Assembly (NCBI GenBank): GCA_024509875.1
Contig: JAMPIV010004448.1
Location: 558,001 to 622,000 of the forward strand
DNA: 64,000 nucleotides
Direction: 5' to 3'
Source: Oreohelix idahoensis
Lineage: Eukaryota > Mollusca > Gastropoda > Stylommatophora > Oreohelicidae
Position numbers and translations under genes: made by a program. The first letter of the stretch is position 1, and each line of letters opens with the position of its first letter. The notes under the pieces were generated by a model. The model was not told where the DNA came from, ran no database searches, and was given only the letters and a program-made list of their open reading frames with translations. Positions 22,081-33,579 of the stretch are shown one piece after another.

Positions 22081-24857
22081 TGAATATTGATATGTGTTTC
22101 AAGATAGGTGAGGATGAAGTCTAGTTCAAGATTAAAAGTGATGACTATTGATATGTGTTTCCAGATAGGTGTGAATTAAGTCTAGTTCAAGATTAAAAGT
22201 GATGAATATTGATGTGTGTTTCCAGATAGGTGAGAATTAAGTCTAGTTCAAGATTAAAAGTGATGAATATTGATATGTGTTTCCAGATAGGTGAGAATTA
22301 AGTCTAGTTCAAGATTAAAAGTGATGAATATTGATATGTGTTTCCAGATAGGTGAGAATTAAGTCTAGTTCAAGATTAAAAGTGATGAATATTGATATGT
22401 GTTAATCATACCTGTCAACCACCTGAGACAAAAATCTGTACGCCGGACCAAAAAAATCCTTACAAACACCCAAAAATCCTTACGCAAAAAATAAATTAAT
22501 AAATTATACGCAATACAGTTTTAAAATGAGAAATGACATATACAAATCTATTAGCATTTGAATTATTGTGATATAAAACATGCTAATAGTCTCATGCTGT
22601 TCTTTACATATAAAAAACTTAGTGATCATGATGTACACTATTCTTTCGATGTACAGTGTTTTGTATTATAATCAACACATGCACTTTTAGCACTTTGCAG
22701 AATTGCATTTGTGGGCTTAAAGTCTGCACAGCATGTATCAATGTTAATCTTACACTGTAAAATAGAAGTGAGTGTGTCCGCATTCATGGACCTCCTGCAG
22801 TCTGTGTGGATTTTTTATCATTGAAAATGATCTTTTGCAGTCAGCATTGCTGTGAAGGAGTATCCTACACAGAATATTATGACAATTTATCGGAAATATA
22901 TTGAGGGGCAAGATGTAGGCCTAACTGGAAAGATTAAGGCAGTGATTAAGTTGCAACAACGCAAAACAACAGCAATATTTAACAAGTTATAAGTACTTAA
23001 CTTTTTTAAACAAAATGGCATCGAAGTGTGGTGGCAAGCAAGTGTCGTCATTGATAACAGGTAACTTTAAAAATACGTCATGTCACGCTGAAAACTGAAA
23101 GAGTTTGAGGCTGAATTCAAAGTGTTTGCCGAATTCTTGGGTATAAAAGGATTTGATTGGTTGCTGGGAGAGACCTTACTTTAAAAACGAACGCCGAGAT
23201 TTCCGGAATTAAGAATAAAAAAAATTGGTTAAAAAAACTGGGCTAGAAATAATTTTCTGATTTAAAATTTTTTAAAACTTGGGTTGGAAAATATTTTTAG
23301 AATTTAAAAAAAAAAAAATTTTCTTTTTTGTTTGTTTTTGTTTTTGGGGAGGGGGAGAAAAATCCGTACAACGAGTCTGTACGGCCGTACACTGCTAAAA
23401 GTATCAAAAATCCGTACATTGTACGAAAAATTCGTACAGGTTGACAAGTATGAGTGTTTCAAGATAGGTGAGAATTAAGTCTAGTTCAAGATTAAAAGTG
23501 ATGAATATTGATATGTGTTTCCAGATAGGTGAGAATTAAGTCTAGTTCAAGATTAAAAGTGATGACTATTGATATGTGTTTCCAGATAGGTGAGAATTAA
23601 GTCTAGTTCAAGATTAAAAGTGATGAATATTGATATATGTTTCCAGATAGGTGAGAATTAAGTCTAGTTCAAGATTAAAAGTGATGAATATTGATATGTG
23701 TTTCCAGATAGGTGTCTAGTTCAAGATTAAAAGTTATGAATATTGATATGCGTTTCCAGATAGGTGAGAATTAAGTCTAGTTCAAGATTAAAAGTGATGA
23801 ATATTGATATGTGTTTCCAGATAGGTGAGAATTAAGTCTAGTTCAAGATTAAAAGGGATGAATATTGATACATGTTTCCAGATAGGTGAGAATTAAGTCT
23901 AGTTCAAGATTAAAAGTGATGAATATTGATATATGTTTCCAGATAGGTGAGAATTAAGTCTAGTTCAAGATTAAAAGTGATGAATATTGATATATGTTTC
24001 CAGATAGGTGAGAATTAAGTCTAGTTCAAGATTAAAAGTGATGAATATTGATATATGTTTCCAGATAGGTGAGAATTAAGTCTAGTTCAAGATTAAAAGT
24101 GATGAATATTGATATATGTTTCCAGTTAGGTGAGAATTAAGTCTAGTTCAAGATTAAAAGTGATGAATATTGATATGTGTTTCCAGATAGGTGAGAATTA
24201 AGTCTAGTTCAAGATTAAAAGTGATGAATATTGATATATGTTTCCAGATAGGTGAGAATTAAGTCTAGTTCAAGATTAAAAGTGATGAATATTGATATAT
24301 GTTTCCAGATAGGGGAGAATTAAGTCTAGTTCAAGATTAAAAGTGATGAATATTGATATGTGTTTCCAGATAGGTGAGAATTAAGTCTAGTTCAAGATTA
24401 AAAGTGATGAATATTGATATATGTTTCCAGATAGGTGAGAATTAAGTCTAGTTCAAGATTAAAAGTGATGAATATTGATATATGTTTCCAGATAGGTGAG
24501 AATTAAGTCTAGTTCAAGATTAAAAGTGATGAATATTGATATGTGTTTCCAGATAGGTGAGAATTAAGTCTAGTTCAAGATTAAAAGTGATGAATATTGA
24601 TATATGTTTCCAGATAGGTGAGAATTAAGTCTAGTTCAAGATTAAAAGTGATGAATATTGATATGTGTTTCCAGATAGGTGAGAATTAAGTCTAGTTCAA
24701 GATTAAAAGTGATGAATATTGATATATGTTTCCAGATAGGTGAGAATTAAGTCTAGTTCAAGATTAAAAGTGATGAATATTGATATATGTTTCCAGATAG
24801 GTGAGAATTAAGTCTAGTTCAAGATTAAAAGTGATGAATATTGATATATGTTTCCAG
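22081..24857 (+). repeat. 61-bp minisatellite containing a copied splice acceptor, ~28 units
   Basis: Each 61-bp unit reads GATGAATATTGATATATG, TTTCCAG, ATAGGTGAGAATTAAG, TCTAGTTCAAGATTAAAAGT. Five units precede the TIR element at 22404-23453 and about 23 follow it, up to the exon at 24858. The real exon border has the same TATGTTTCCAG followed by ATAGGTGGGGATGAAG. The first unit (near 22100) still has GATGAAGTC like the exon, so the unit appears to be a copied intron/exon junction. Confidence 0.9.
22404..23453. mobile_element. DNA transposon with TIRs TCATACYTGTCAACC, inserted in the 61-bp array
   Basis: The left end is (AA)TCATACCTGTCAACC and the right end is GGTTGACAAGTATGA, which together form inverted repeats. 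GTGTT lies on both sides (22399-22403 and 23454-23458), giving a 5-bp duplication of array sequence. Subterminal motifs of the form AAAAATCCKTAC recur in both ends in opposite orientation. A short open stretch MASKCGGKQVSSLITGNFKN starts near 23014 and soon hits a stop; no transposase domain is recognisable. It is most likely non-autonomous and I do not assign a superfamily. Confidence 0.7.
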
Positions 24858-25019
24858 ATAGGTGGGGATGAAGTCCCATATGCAGCCAAGCTAGGACTTC
24901 CTCCAGGTTTTCCTGTAGCTCGCATCATGGGAGGTCAAACTAGAAACTTGACCCTGGGAGATGACAGCATTAATAATGGGTTACTAAACCCTGCATTAGA
25001 ACCAGGCAAAGAGTATGAG
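24858..25019 (+). CDS. Host exon A: membrane-proximal ectodomain of a receptor-phosphatase-like protein
   Basis: A 162-bp exon of 54 codons with a clean frame. The acceptor is TTTCCAG|ATAGGTGG and the donor TATGAG|GTAACC. Using the AG four bases later as acceptor is possible. The translation runs from IGGDEVPYAAKLGLPP through LTLGDDSINNGLLNPALEPG to KEYE. Its pattern, PY.AA...P...(F)..GD....G..N..L..G.EY, matches the segment between the last FN3 domain and the membrane in receptor protein tyrosine phosphatases. It joins exon B in phase 0. Codon usage and conservation differ plainly from the surrounding repeats. The alternative is another FN3-type single-pass receptor. No catalytic domain lies in this window. 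Confidence 0.7.
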
Positions 25020-25084
25020 GTAACCTCTTTATTGATGGCTCATTTCATCTTCATTTATATTTTAATTTTTTTCTGTGTCCAGTT

Positions 25085-25265
25085 TATATAAGGTAGTTCA
25101 AGGTTGACTGTGAGTGTATAATTTAGTTTAAAGATGGCTGTAAATATGTGGGAGTTTGTATATGTTAGTTTAAGGATGGCTTAAAGTATGTGCATGTTGG
25201 TATATTAGTTTAAGGATGGCTGCAAGCATTTTTGTGTTGGTACATGTTAGTTTAAGGATATCAAA
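25085..25265. repeat. Imperfect ~50-bp repeat, ~4 copies
   Basis: TTAGTTTAAGGATGGCT recurs four times with GT-rich linkers, just inside the intron after exon A. Confidence 0.7.
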
Positions 25266-26481
25266 GTCAAACACCACTTTTTGTATTACAGCCATACATT
25301 GATTGGCAATCTGACAGTTCCAATAACCTTTTTGTAAATACTTAAGTGATAACTTGTCAGCTTTATTCCTAAGTCTTCTTTTGCCAGCTCTTCTCTTTCT
25401 CTCCCTCCTCTTCTCTCCCCTACCTCTTCTTCTGCATCCATTTTTACTCTTGTCATTAGCTGAATTAATTGGTGAAAGAGCACATGCCCCATTGCTCTGG
25501 CGAATGATGTTGATTTAAACAGTTTTATATTATTGCATTTTATTGATTAGTGGACATATCTGGTCACCCTAGTAGAGCCACCATACCAGGGAAAAAGCAA
25601 GGGATGTCCTTTAGGGAGTCTATGTGCTTGGTGCCGCTCTGCTTGCCCCCACCCCCTCCTGACAGCCAATGTTAAAAACTGCTCACCCAGCAGCCATTCA
25701 GTCTCTGGGCACATTGGATTCCCTTAGACTTGGGATCATTCTTTATGAGTCAGATTCTAGTGTATGCTTCATAGCTATTCGAGCTTTAAATATGTCAGTG
25801 CTGGCTTAAACTTAACAAGTTGTTTCAAGATGACTGCACAGTAGGCCGCACTTTTCATTTCGTCCTGTTGGAATCTGTGTCTGTCGTAGCATTCGGCATT
25901 AATGCCGTAAAAGTGTGCAGTGTGTTGAACTCATATCCAGGATTATGTTCCTAAAGAAAGAAGCTATTAAAGGTGATAAAATCAGGTTTGATTGTCATGA
26001 TTTCACTGTTCATGTTGTTACCAACTGACAAGCTGACATGACAAACAGAATAATGTAACACCATTACTGACAAGATGATTTAATGATAACACAAATATAA
26101 TACCTGTGATAGAGTTACTGTGATTTATATTTCAACAGGCCCCATTTCATTCTTCTATTTGAGTTTGCCCCAGTCTTCTTCTCTTTGTAACTATATGAGT
26201 TGCACATAGTTCTTCTCTCTGTAAATATATCAAGTTTAGTCATGTTCTGTAGGTAAATAATTGCGTTTATAATAGGGATTACCGGGGAGGTTATATTAGA
26301 TTTGCACCAGTTCTTTTTGCTAAATTAATCGCGATCACGTAGTCTCAATTTCTTTGCGTAAATAATCATGGTCAGTTTATTGTATTAGGCGCTTGTATTA
26401 ATTGTGGTGGGTGATAAACCTCTACCCATGTACAGAAGAACGGGCACTTGAACGAATCAAAAGTTAAATTTGCTCACGTGA
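25266..26481. other. Intronic interval with no recognised gene
   Basis: Nothing coding is convincing. A pyrimidine-rich tract lies at 25370-25450. Near 26020-26100 there is an ~80-bp stretch (ATGACAAACAGAATAATG, ACACCATTACTGACAAGATG, TTTAATGATAACACAAAT) nearly identical to units of the 42-bp array at 32660-33240. Confidence 0.5.
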
Positions 26482-26486
26482 TCAGC

Positions 26487-28920
26487 TGTCGTGTGAAATT
26501 CTAATCCACATATATAAATTAAAAAGTAAATGTAAAGCCTAACAAATAACTTCAATAAAAGGAAAGAAGAATGGTAAAGAACAGTGCTGTCACAATGACT
26601 GTACTCGAAATCCCCCTTGTTTTCTACTTCGTCTGCAAATTGTAACGTTTCACGTTGATAGTAAAAGCCTTCTGCAGCATACACGCGTTTCCACAACACA
26701 ATAAAACGTGTACTCCCTTTCTAAGAAAAACCTTGAGATACGCAAGCTGACCTATATTTAATATTCCATTCATGTCATTTTATACACTAAGTTACCATAA
26801 ACGAAAGACAGATGGAATTAGGATAGAGAGAAGGGAGGGCTGAAAGCCGGAACGCATGCCACACTAACACGCGTCTCGCTATACAATTACTACCATCACG
26901 CGTGTAAGGCCACAAGCACTAGCTTTTTTCAAATCGACAGTGAAAAAAAAAAAAACACTACCCATACGAGAGTTAGGTTTAAAAAACTTACAAAACGCTT
27001 ATTAGGAAACATGACATTCTACTGTTTTATGTCTAAAATTCTGACATTAGTCTGACAGTACAGCAGGACAGGTGGCGGTTCTAAACATAAAAAATAAAAA
27101 AATAACTACACGACTATCCTAGAAAATACATATTTTGAACGCAGCCACTTAGCTCCCTTAAATTTGTATATTTGGGTTCCTTAGGACTTGCTGACAAATA
27201 ATATGTTAAACGTTACGCAAATAGCCTAGGAATTAACAAATTATAGCCAAAAGAAATAGTGAGGGTGTCAGACAACACCAAAATCAGAATCGCTCAGTGG
27301 CAGATTTTGACACCACCATTGTACGGGAAATAGGTCCCCATGTTAAGTCCTATTTGATTGGAGCGCAATAAATGTAAGGCTAAACACGATTAGTCGGGCT
27401 ACAAATACTATCTTTTGTTGTTAGGGGAGACGGAAGGAAGGGTACTTTTTTTCAAACGCTTGTGTAAACATGGCTCGATTGGTTAGACCCGCCAATATAG
27501 TCAATTAGGAGCGTCAGATCAGCACCGCATTTTCAAATAAACTTTCTAAAGCAACAGTGCGTTGAGATTCAGCTTATATTTTTCTAAATAAAAGCCTGAG
27601 ACAGTGGCAGGTCGGATTTTGTGCCTATTCATTGCCAGTCAACGTAATTCTGTATTATTTCCATGAATTGTGGTAAGCTTGAAATATTTGATATCTTTTT
27701 AATGAAAATTGAATGTAAATTGATAATTTATGTCTGTATATGTGTGTGGTTCAGTAGCGAACTTGAGGCAAAGCCTATATAGTGCTCCAACCTGAACAGA
27801 AGGTGTCGGAGGAAAGTAAAACTACATGGAATTGCCAAACAGTACACTGACACCTATCTTATTGATTAGAAAGAAATAATGCTGGAATTGCAGAGGCGTA
27901 GTAACCATTAAGGAGGAGTATACTGATGTCAGTTGTTTCAGATGAAGATAGCAATTGGCCTACCGCTCTGAACTCAGTGTTTGTTATGTATTGTGTTCAG
28001 TCTGGAAATAGATTATAAATTAGTTATGAAGTAGGAGGTACAACCTTCTTGTTTCAGGGACTGTGGTCCTAAAGTTATTGAGCAGCACCTGGTCTGAGCT
28101 TTGCTGAATCTGGAGGCTGACAGCATACTCCTGGGTCCAGATAGCGACTAGTGAGGTGTCTCCAGAACACAGGGGAGCAATCGAGCAGAGGAGTCTTTTC
28201 CTGCCGCCATCACGAAAGTTAAGCCTCTGTGGCCAGTGGAGCTCAACATTATGTGTCCCCTCAAAAATTGACATTTTAGTAAAAAAGAGGGACAATACCT
28301 TGTTTAAATTGACAGGAACTGTGAACTTTTCCCCCATACTATTTCCCAGATAAACAAACACTTGAAGTCATGATGACAAATAACAACATAGCTTGAAAAA
28401 CAAAACCAGTATTACCTCATAGTACTACTACACAACTGACACACATAGGATAATATTAATAAAATATGTCACTACAAGGTTCATATTTATAAATTATGTA
28501 TATATAAATTGTGATTACAATTGATTGTGATTCCTGGTTCACTTTGTAGTTGAATCAGGATATATATTAGTGAAAGTAATTAATACATATATATTTGAAA
28601 CTTTACCAGTGACTCATTTAAGATAGTCTTATAGAGTGTTAAATGTGTGTGAGAGTCACAGTGTTGTCAAGTGTGGTGGAATAAATTAAATTGTTTATCT
28701 GTCTGTTGTTGTTGTGACTTACACTTCATCATATACATACCCTAGACATTCAACGTAGTCATCACCATATTCCAGAATAATTCTGACTGAGGTATAAATG
28801 TGGTAGCAAGTAAGGTTATCTGTAAAACACTACACCTATTAGATACAGATACCTTCACAGCTGATCTCAGTCAGTACACTAAGTCCCCTATAAATATTTA
28901 TATCATCCCACTTTACCACA
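26487..28920 (+). mobile_element. Solo LTR of the 9.8-kb retrotransposon family
   Basis: This 2,434-bp copy is in the opposite orientation to the full element. It begins TGTCGTGTGAAATTC, ends CCCACTTTACCACA, and is flanked by the perfect 5-bp duplication TCAGC (26482-26486 and 28921-28925). It diverges visibly from the two LTRs at 9.8-18.5 kb (roughly a tenth of positions by eye). It is therefore an older insertion that has lost its interior by LTR-LTR recombination. A TATA-like CCTATATAGTG lies near 27773-27783 and AATAAA at 28680-28685. It lies in the intron between exons A and B. Confidence 0.92.
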
Positions 28921-28925
28921 TCAGC

Positions 28926-31885
28926 ATAACATGATTTAACGTGACGCAATTGGAATGCGTGCGATCGGGATAAACGAACTCGTGAGTATGCTTTAAAATC
29001 TATTGGCGGAGGTCACCGTTGTTAATTTTCCCAGTAATTCCATTGGTTTAAGAAGGACGCTAAACTATGACGTAGGGCATAGGTCAGCATGGGGTTTTTA
29101 ATTATATATACTCACGCATTTTCATTAGTGGGTCTCTTTGTTTGAAAAACTTCATGCCGTGAAAGTCTACGCCTGTATTCTATATACATATTTCGTCTGC
29201 TCTATGGAGAAATTTGACTAGGGTAAGCCATAACTTATAGTTTGTTTTAAATAAGATCTTAGCCGGGTAACGTAAAGTTTCCTCAGGAAGTTTTAATTTA
29301 ATTTCTTAAACAAATGTGCCATCAATTACTATCTTAGAGATAAACTGGAAAAGTAAGGGTGCATAAATTCTTTCTATGATAATCGCCGTATCTAGGAGAG
29401 GGTAAAGATTTTGAGATATTAAGTGTGTGCTCTGTAATATTTAACAGAAGGTCTGTAGAAAATCCTGCATCTTTGATTTATGATAATTTACAGATATACG
29501 GTAGCGGATTTGTGAAATTTTAAGCACGTGTATACTGTTAATAAATTGAGTATTTGGGACGATATTCAATTGGATGAGGAGAAGTGAAGTTAACATTATT
29601 GAGAATACAGGAACGTGTGTATTTTACTACGGGGATTAAATTGATAACCTTGATTGTTTATAATTTTTGGCAGTATGAATATGCTAGCATAAATTTTATA
29701 CGTTATTTATTGTGCATTTTTATTACTGTGTAGTCAGATTACAAAGAGATGAAATTTATATTTCCGATAAGGGAATAATTTTATTCCATAGAGATGTAAT
29801 TAATATTACGGAGATGACTTTAAGTAGTCCTAGATTTAATTTTGTATTGATCAATGAACACCAAGGGTCAGTGATAAAGTAGCCCTAAGTATTGCAGACA
29901 GGAGAGGTTCCCCGAAAGTTTGAATTGTTGTGACACGTGGCTAGTCATGCAGAACAAAAGATCTAGGTCAGCCCGTCTGGGAGTTATTAACAGACCAATG
30001 TTTACTTTGTAAAACGGGAGAGATAGATCAGAGGGGAGATTGCATGGGAGGCTGACCCTTTTGGGGCATAAATAATTATGTATCGCTGGTGCGGGAATAG
30101 AGAGGGGAGAGGTATTTATTTTAGGGGAGTTAAGTGTTTGAGATGTGTAACTTCTGACGTGTTATATAGCTGTTGTTGTTTGTTCCACAGCGAGTTTTCA
30201 CAGCGAATTGGGAGAGGGTAATCGGCCTTCCAATTTACAACTGAAAGTTGTTGTCTCAGGAGCCTAGCGCTCGAGCTATCGGCAGAGGTGAAGAGCACTG
30301 GTGACGAAGTGGTTACGGGTGCCAAGTATGACTGTCACAGAAAAAAAAGAAGCAGTTCCATTTTCAGTGAAGCATCATTCAGCGAACGGATTTCTTAAAA
30401 TCCTGAGCTCTAAGCTCATTGTCACGGCGATATGTTCGCCGAAATATCAGGTTGGTCACGCTGAGAGTGACAACATTGATATAATGTAAAAACCCATTTG
30501 GTCAGCTGACCGGAAGGGAAGTGGACACAAATTCTGGTGCAAAAAGACAGTAGAGTTCTGGCCAGCGTCCGGGCAGGTCGCCTTTATGTTCCCTGTCAGC
30601 ATTTTTGCTGGGAAGTGTATGCCATTTTTGTTCAGTTATAGTGCTTGCCATTTCTTCATGCGGTGTGGGTTAAATTGCATAATTTTAGAGTGATGGTGTA
30701 TTCTCTAGTGGCATTTCCTTAGGCTGTTGATGATGAGTCATTTGTGATTGTATTTTGCCTTATCATAGTACAGTGTTTAGCCGATGAGCGAAAGGCATTG
30801 TGATGTTCTCTCGGTAGGGACATACCAGTGGGTATGATACTGATAGATTGAGTTGTTGGCTATTGCAAGTTGTATTGGCATTTATTTTGAGTTGTATTTC
30901 ATATGTATTGCTAGCCGTGTGTGGCTTCTGTGTGTGCAGTGATTAATAAAAGGGAACTTACCTGTTAAGGGTGTTATGATTAATTATTGTCAGCTACTGT
31001 ATACTGTGGTCGTCCTCTAGCGGTACGAGCCAAGTATGAAAGTGTTTATGTATTGAAATCCACAGTATAAGTAGTTTCCTGACACTCATATACACACATC
31101 GAAACAAAGGCATGTGGCATGGTGTCGTCGTTTAAGAAAGTCGGTCATAATAAAACTGACGGCCCTATACCCAATGAGGGGTAACCGGGCAGGTGAAATT
31201 ACGTTTTTGTCAGCAGTGAATCCTCTACATACTAAGTCAAGTACCTAGTCATTATTGTCAGAAGTCATCAGCAGCAGTGGTCCGGGCAGGAGAGAGGGTC
31301 AAAATTCCTTTCCCGACCAAAACCGAGAATAGTGGCTTAATGGAGACGCCACCTCAGCAGAATACGGCAGTGCCAGAGTAGTCACTGAAGCAGAAACAGA
31401 GGGGAGAGTGAAATGTTAGAGGCAGATAGAAAGTGTGTTAGGACAGCCTCTGAGTTAGCAAATGAAAAAGGTTATTTAGTGGATCAGTGCTTGTGAAGCA
31501 GTGGTTAACATTGTAGGACACCAGTTAATGAAATTATAGAGTGTAGACCCTTAGTACGTCTGCAGCCAGACTGTGGTGTTATAGTTAATAGTTATATATT
31601 GTAGTAGGGAGTGGTGGCTAAAGTGAAGCCCCCACACATGTGTTGTAGTTAAACCATTAATCATTTTATTGTTCCCCAGCAGGGTGAAAGAAGGAGTGAC
31701 AGTGGTCGTATATTTTGTATGTGTTTATCAATTTAATTGGTTTTCTTGTTTTCAGGTCTGTGCAACAGTGCACGTATTTATTTTTCCTGTGTGATTTGAG
31801 TTTTTTTTAGTTGTTTTAATAAAACTATATAAATGTTCACTGGATCAGTCTTTCTAATATATAGCTAACTATACCGTGCATATAT
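28926..31885. other. Large intronic interval without recognised gene
   Basis: About 3 kb of non-repetitive sequence. A small open frame at 30328-30489 (MTVTEKKEAVPFSVKHH... stop) has no family I recognise. ATTAATAAAAGGG near 30942 resembles a polyadenylation signal, and the GC/AG-rich text near 31140-31420 resembles the leader of a retroelement. I found no LTR pair or coding domain to confirm that. Confidence 0.4.
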
Positions 31886-31889
31886 AATT

Positions 31890-32420
31890 GTCTGTATAGT
31901 GATCTGGAAAAGTAACATCAGTTTTCCTGTGAAGATCAAATTATACAAATCACTTGTATTATCTATTCTCTTATATGGGTGTGAGAGCTGGACACTCACT
32001 GCAGATATGGAGCGTAGGATTCAGGCTTTCGAGCATAAATGTTATAGAAGAATTTTGCGCATTTGCTATAAAGAGCACAAAATAAATGTCTATGTTAGAG
32101 AGAAGATAAACACCTATGCAGGCCACCAAGAACCACTTTTGTCAGTAGTGAAAAGTTGAAAGTTTGCCTGGTTTGGGCATGTAACTCGTCATGACTCCCT
32201 TTCAAAAACGATCCTCCATGGAACAGTCAAAGGTAAACGGAGAAGAAGAAGGCAAAGAAAATCCTGGGCTGATAACATCAAAGAATGGGCAGGACACGGT
32301 TTTTCCACACTTGTACGCATTGCTGAGGACAGAGAGCAGTGGAGGACCCTGTCTGCTGATGCTTCCACCATGGCACCCCTACGACCCATGAAGGGTTACG
32401 GGTTGAGATGATGATGATAG
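31890..32420 (+). pseudogene. LINE 3' fragment, RTE-like, with (GAT)n tail
   Basis: The open text includes LVLSILLYGCESWTLTADME, RRIQAFEHKCYRRILRI and, after a stop and a frame change, FAWFGHVTRHDSLSKTIL, RRRRQRKSWADNIKEWAG and EDREQWRTLS. These are the post-RT C-terminal blocks of APE-type LINEs. The coding end is followed by GATGATGATGATAG, the trinucleotide tail typical of RTE-type insertions. The 5' end is truncated upstream of the YGCESW block, losing endonuclease and RT. It sits in the host intron. Confidence 0.8.
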
Positions 32421-32659
32421 TGTATCTGTGGTCTTAGTACACCCTTATCTCCTTTTGTAAAGGTAGCCAGAGGGGGGTGAGTCTATAGCAATTCTTGAAG
32501 TCATGAGTGGCGAGGGAGAGTCAATCTCGGTTCTTATCCCTCGAAGCCAATAGGCCCATCTGTCCACATTCACTATCATTTCTCATCTAAATCTATCTTC
32601 TCAGTCTCTCTCATACTAGGGTCTTGTCTATACACTGGACACACTCTAAACTTAAATCC
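32421..32659. other. Short intronic interval, nothing recognised
   Basis: There is no coding or repeat signal between the LINE tail and the 42-bp array. Confidence 0.5.
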
Positions 32660-33240
32660 ACTTCGTGACAATACCATTACTGACTAAATGACATGACCAA
32701 CAGAAGAATGTCACACCATTACTGACAAGATGACATGACCGACAGAAGAATTTAACACCATTACTGACAAGATGACTTGACCAACAGAAGAATGTAACAC
32801 CATTACTGACAAGATGACATGACCAACAGAAGAATGTAGCAGAATTATTGACAAGATGACATGACCAACAGAATAATATAACACCATTACTGACAAGATG
32901 ATTTAATGATAACACAAATGTAATACCATAACTGACAAGATGACATGACCAACAGAAGAATGTAACACCATTACTGACAAGATGACATGACCAACAGAAG
33001 AATGCAATACTATTACTAACAAGCTGACATGACCAACAGAAGAATGTAACACCACTACTAACAAGGTGACATGACCAACAGAAGAATGTAACACCATTAC
33101 TGACAAGATGATTTAATGATAAGACAAATGTCATACCATTACTGACAAGAAAATGTAATGATAACTAAAGTGTAAATCCCATTACTGACAAACTGACATA
33201 ACCAACAGAAGAATATAGTTTTCATTACAGACATGATGAT
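32660..33240. repeat. 42-bp minisatellite, ~13 copies
   Basis: The unit is approximately ACCATTACTGACAAGATGAC plus ATGACCAACAGAAGAATGTA. Two longer variants carry ATTTAATGATAACACAAATG. Since 42 is a multiple of 3, all frames can stay open and give spurious peptides. The array ends about 40 bp before exon B. Confidence 0.9.
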
Positions 33241-33282
33241 GTTATAGTAAATAAAAAATGCAGTTCAAGCCTACAATGACAG

Positions 33283-33503
33283 GTGGTGATTGCTGTGTTG
33301 AGTACAGTCGCTGATGTTACAAAACACTCATGGACTTCTGTCAATGTCACCACATTACCAGAAGATTCAGAACGTGTTTATCCACCCTTCATTGTCCTTA
33401 CTGGAGCCGTTGGAGCTGCTTGTTTCTTTGTACTTATTTTAGTCCGCCTCGTAAAGAAATGTAATAGGCGAAGAAAACCAATGCCACCTGATGATGATTT
33501 CAG
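33283..33503 (+). CDS. Host exon B: transmembrane segment and juxtamembrane tail
   Basis: The acceptor is CTACAATGACAG|GTGG and the donor TTTCAG|GTAAGTGG, a near-perfect U1 match. The 221-bp exon is phase 0 at its start and phase 2 at its end. The translation VVIAVLSTVADVTKHSW continues exon A (KEYE|VVIAV) as the final strand of a membrane-proximal domain. Next are VNVTTLPEDSERVY with an N-glycosylation sequon, a transmembrane helix PPFIVLTGAVGAACFFVLIL, and basic stop-transfer residues KKCNRRRKP. The order (ectodomain end, one helix, basic cytoplasmic start) fits a type I receptor, most like receptor tyrosine phosphatases. The cytoplasmic part must lie in later exons. Confidence 0.78.
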
Positions 33504-33579
33504 GTAAGTGGATCAGAAGTGATATGTGACATCATTGATGTAGTTAGCTATCTGATGCAGACAGACCTGGTTATTTGTA

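Noticed and set aside
25286..25492. Minus-strand open frame with a run of Glu/Arg residues
   Set aside because: It comes from a pyrimidine-rich tract and has no family signature.
30328..30489. Small open frame MTVTEKKEAVPFSVKHH..., at first sight like the start of a homeobox-type protein
   Set aside because: Only a vague resemblance to a short repressor motif. No homeodomain or splice partner is visible and the frame closes quickly.
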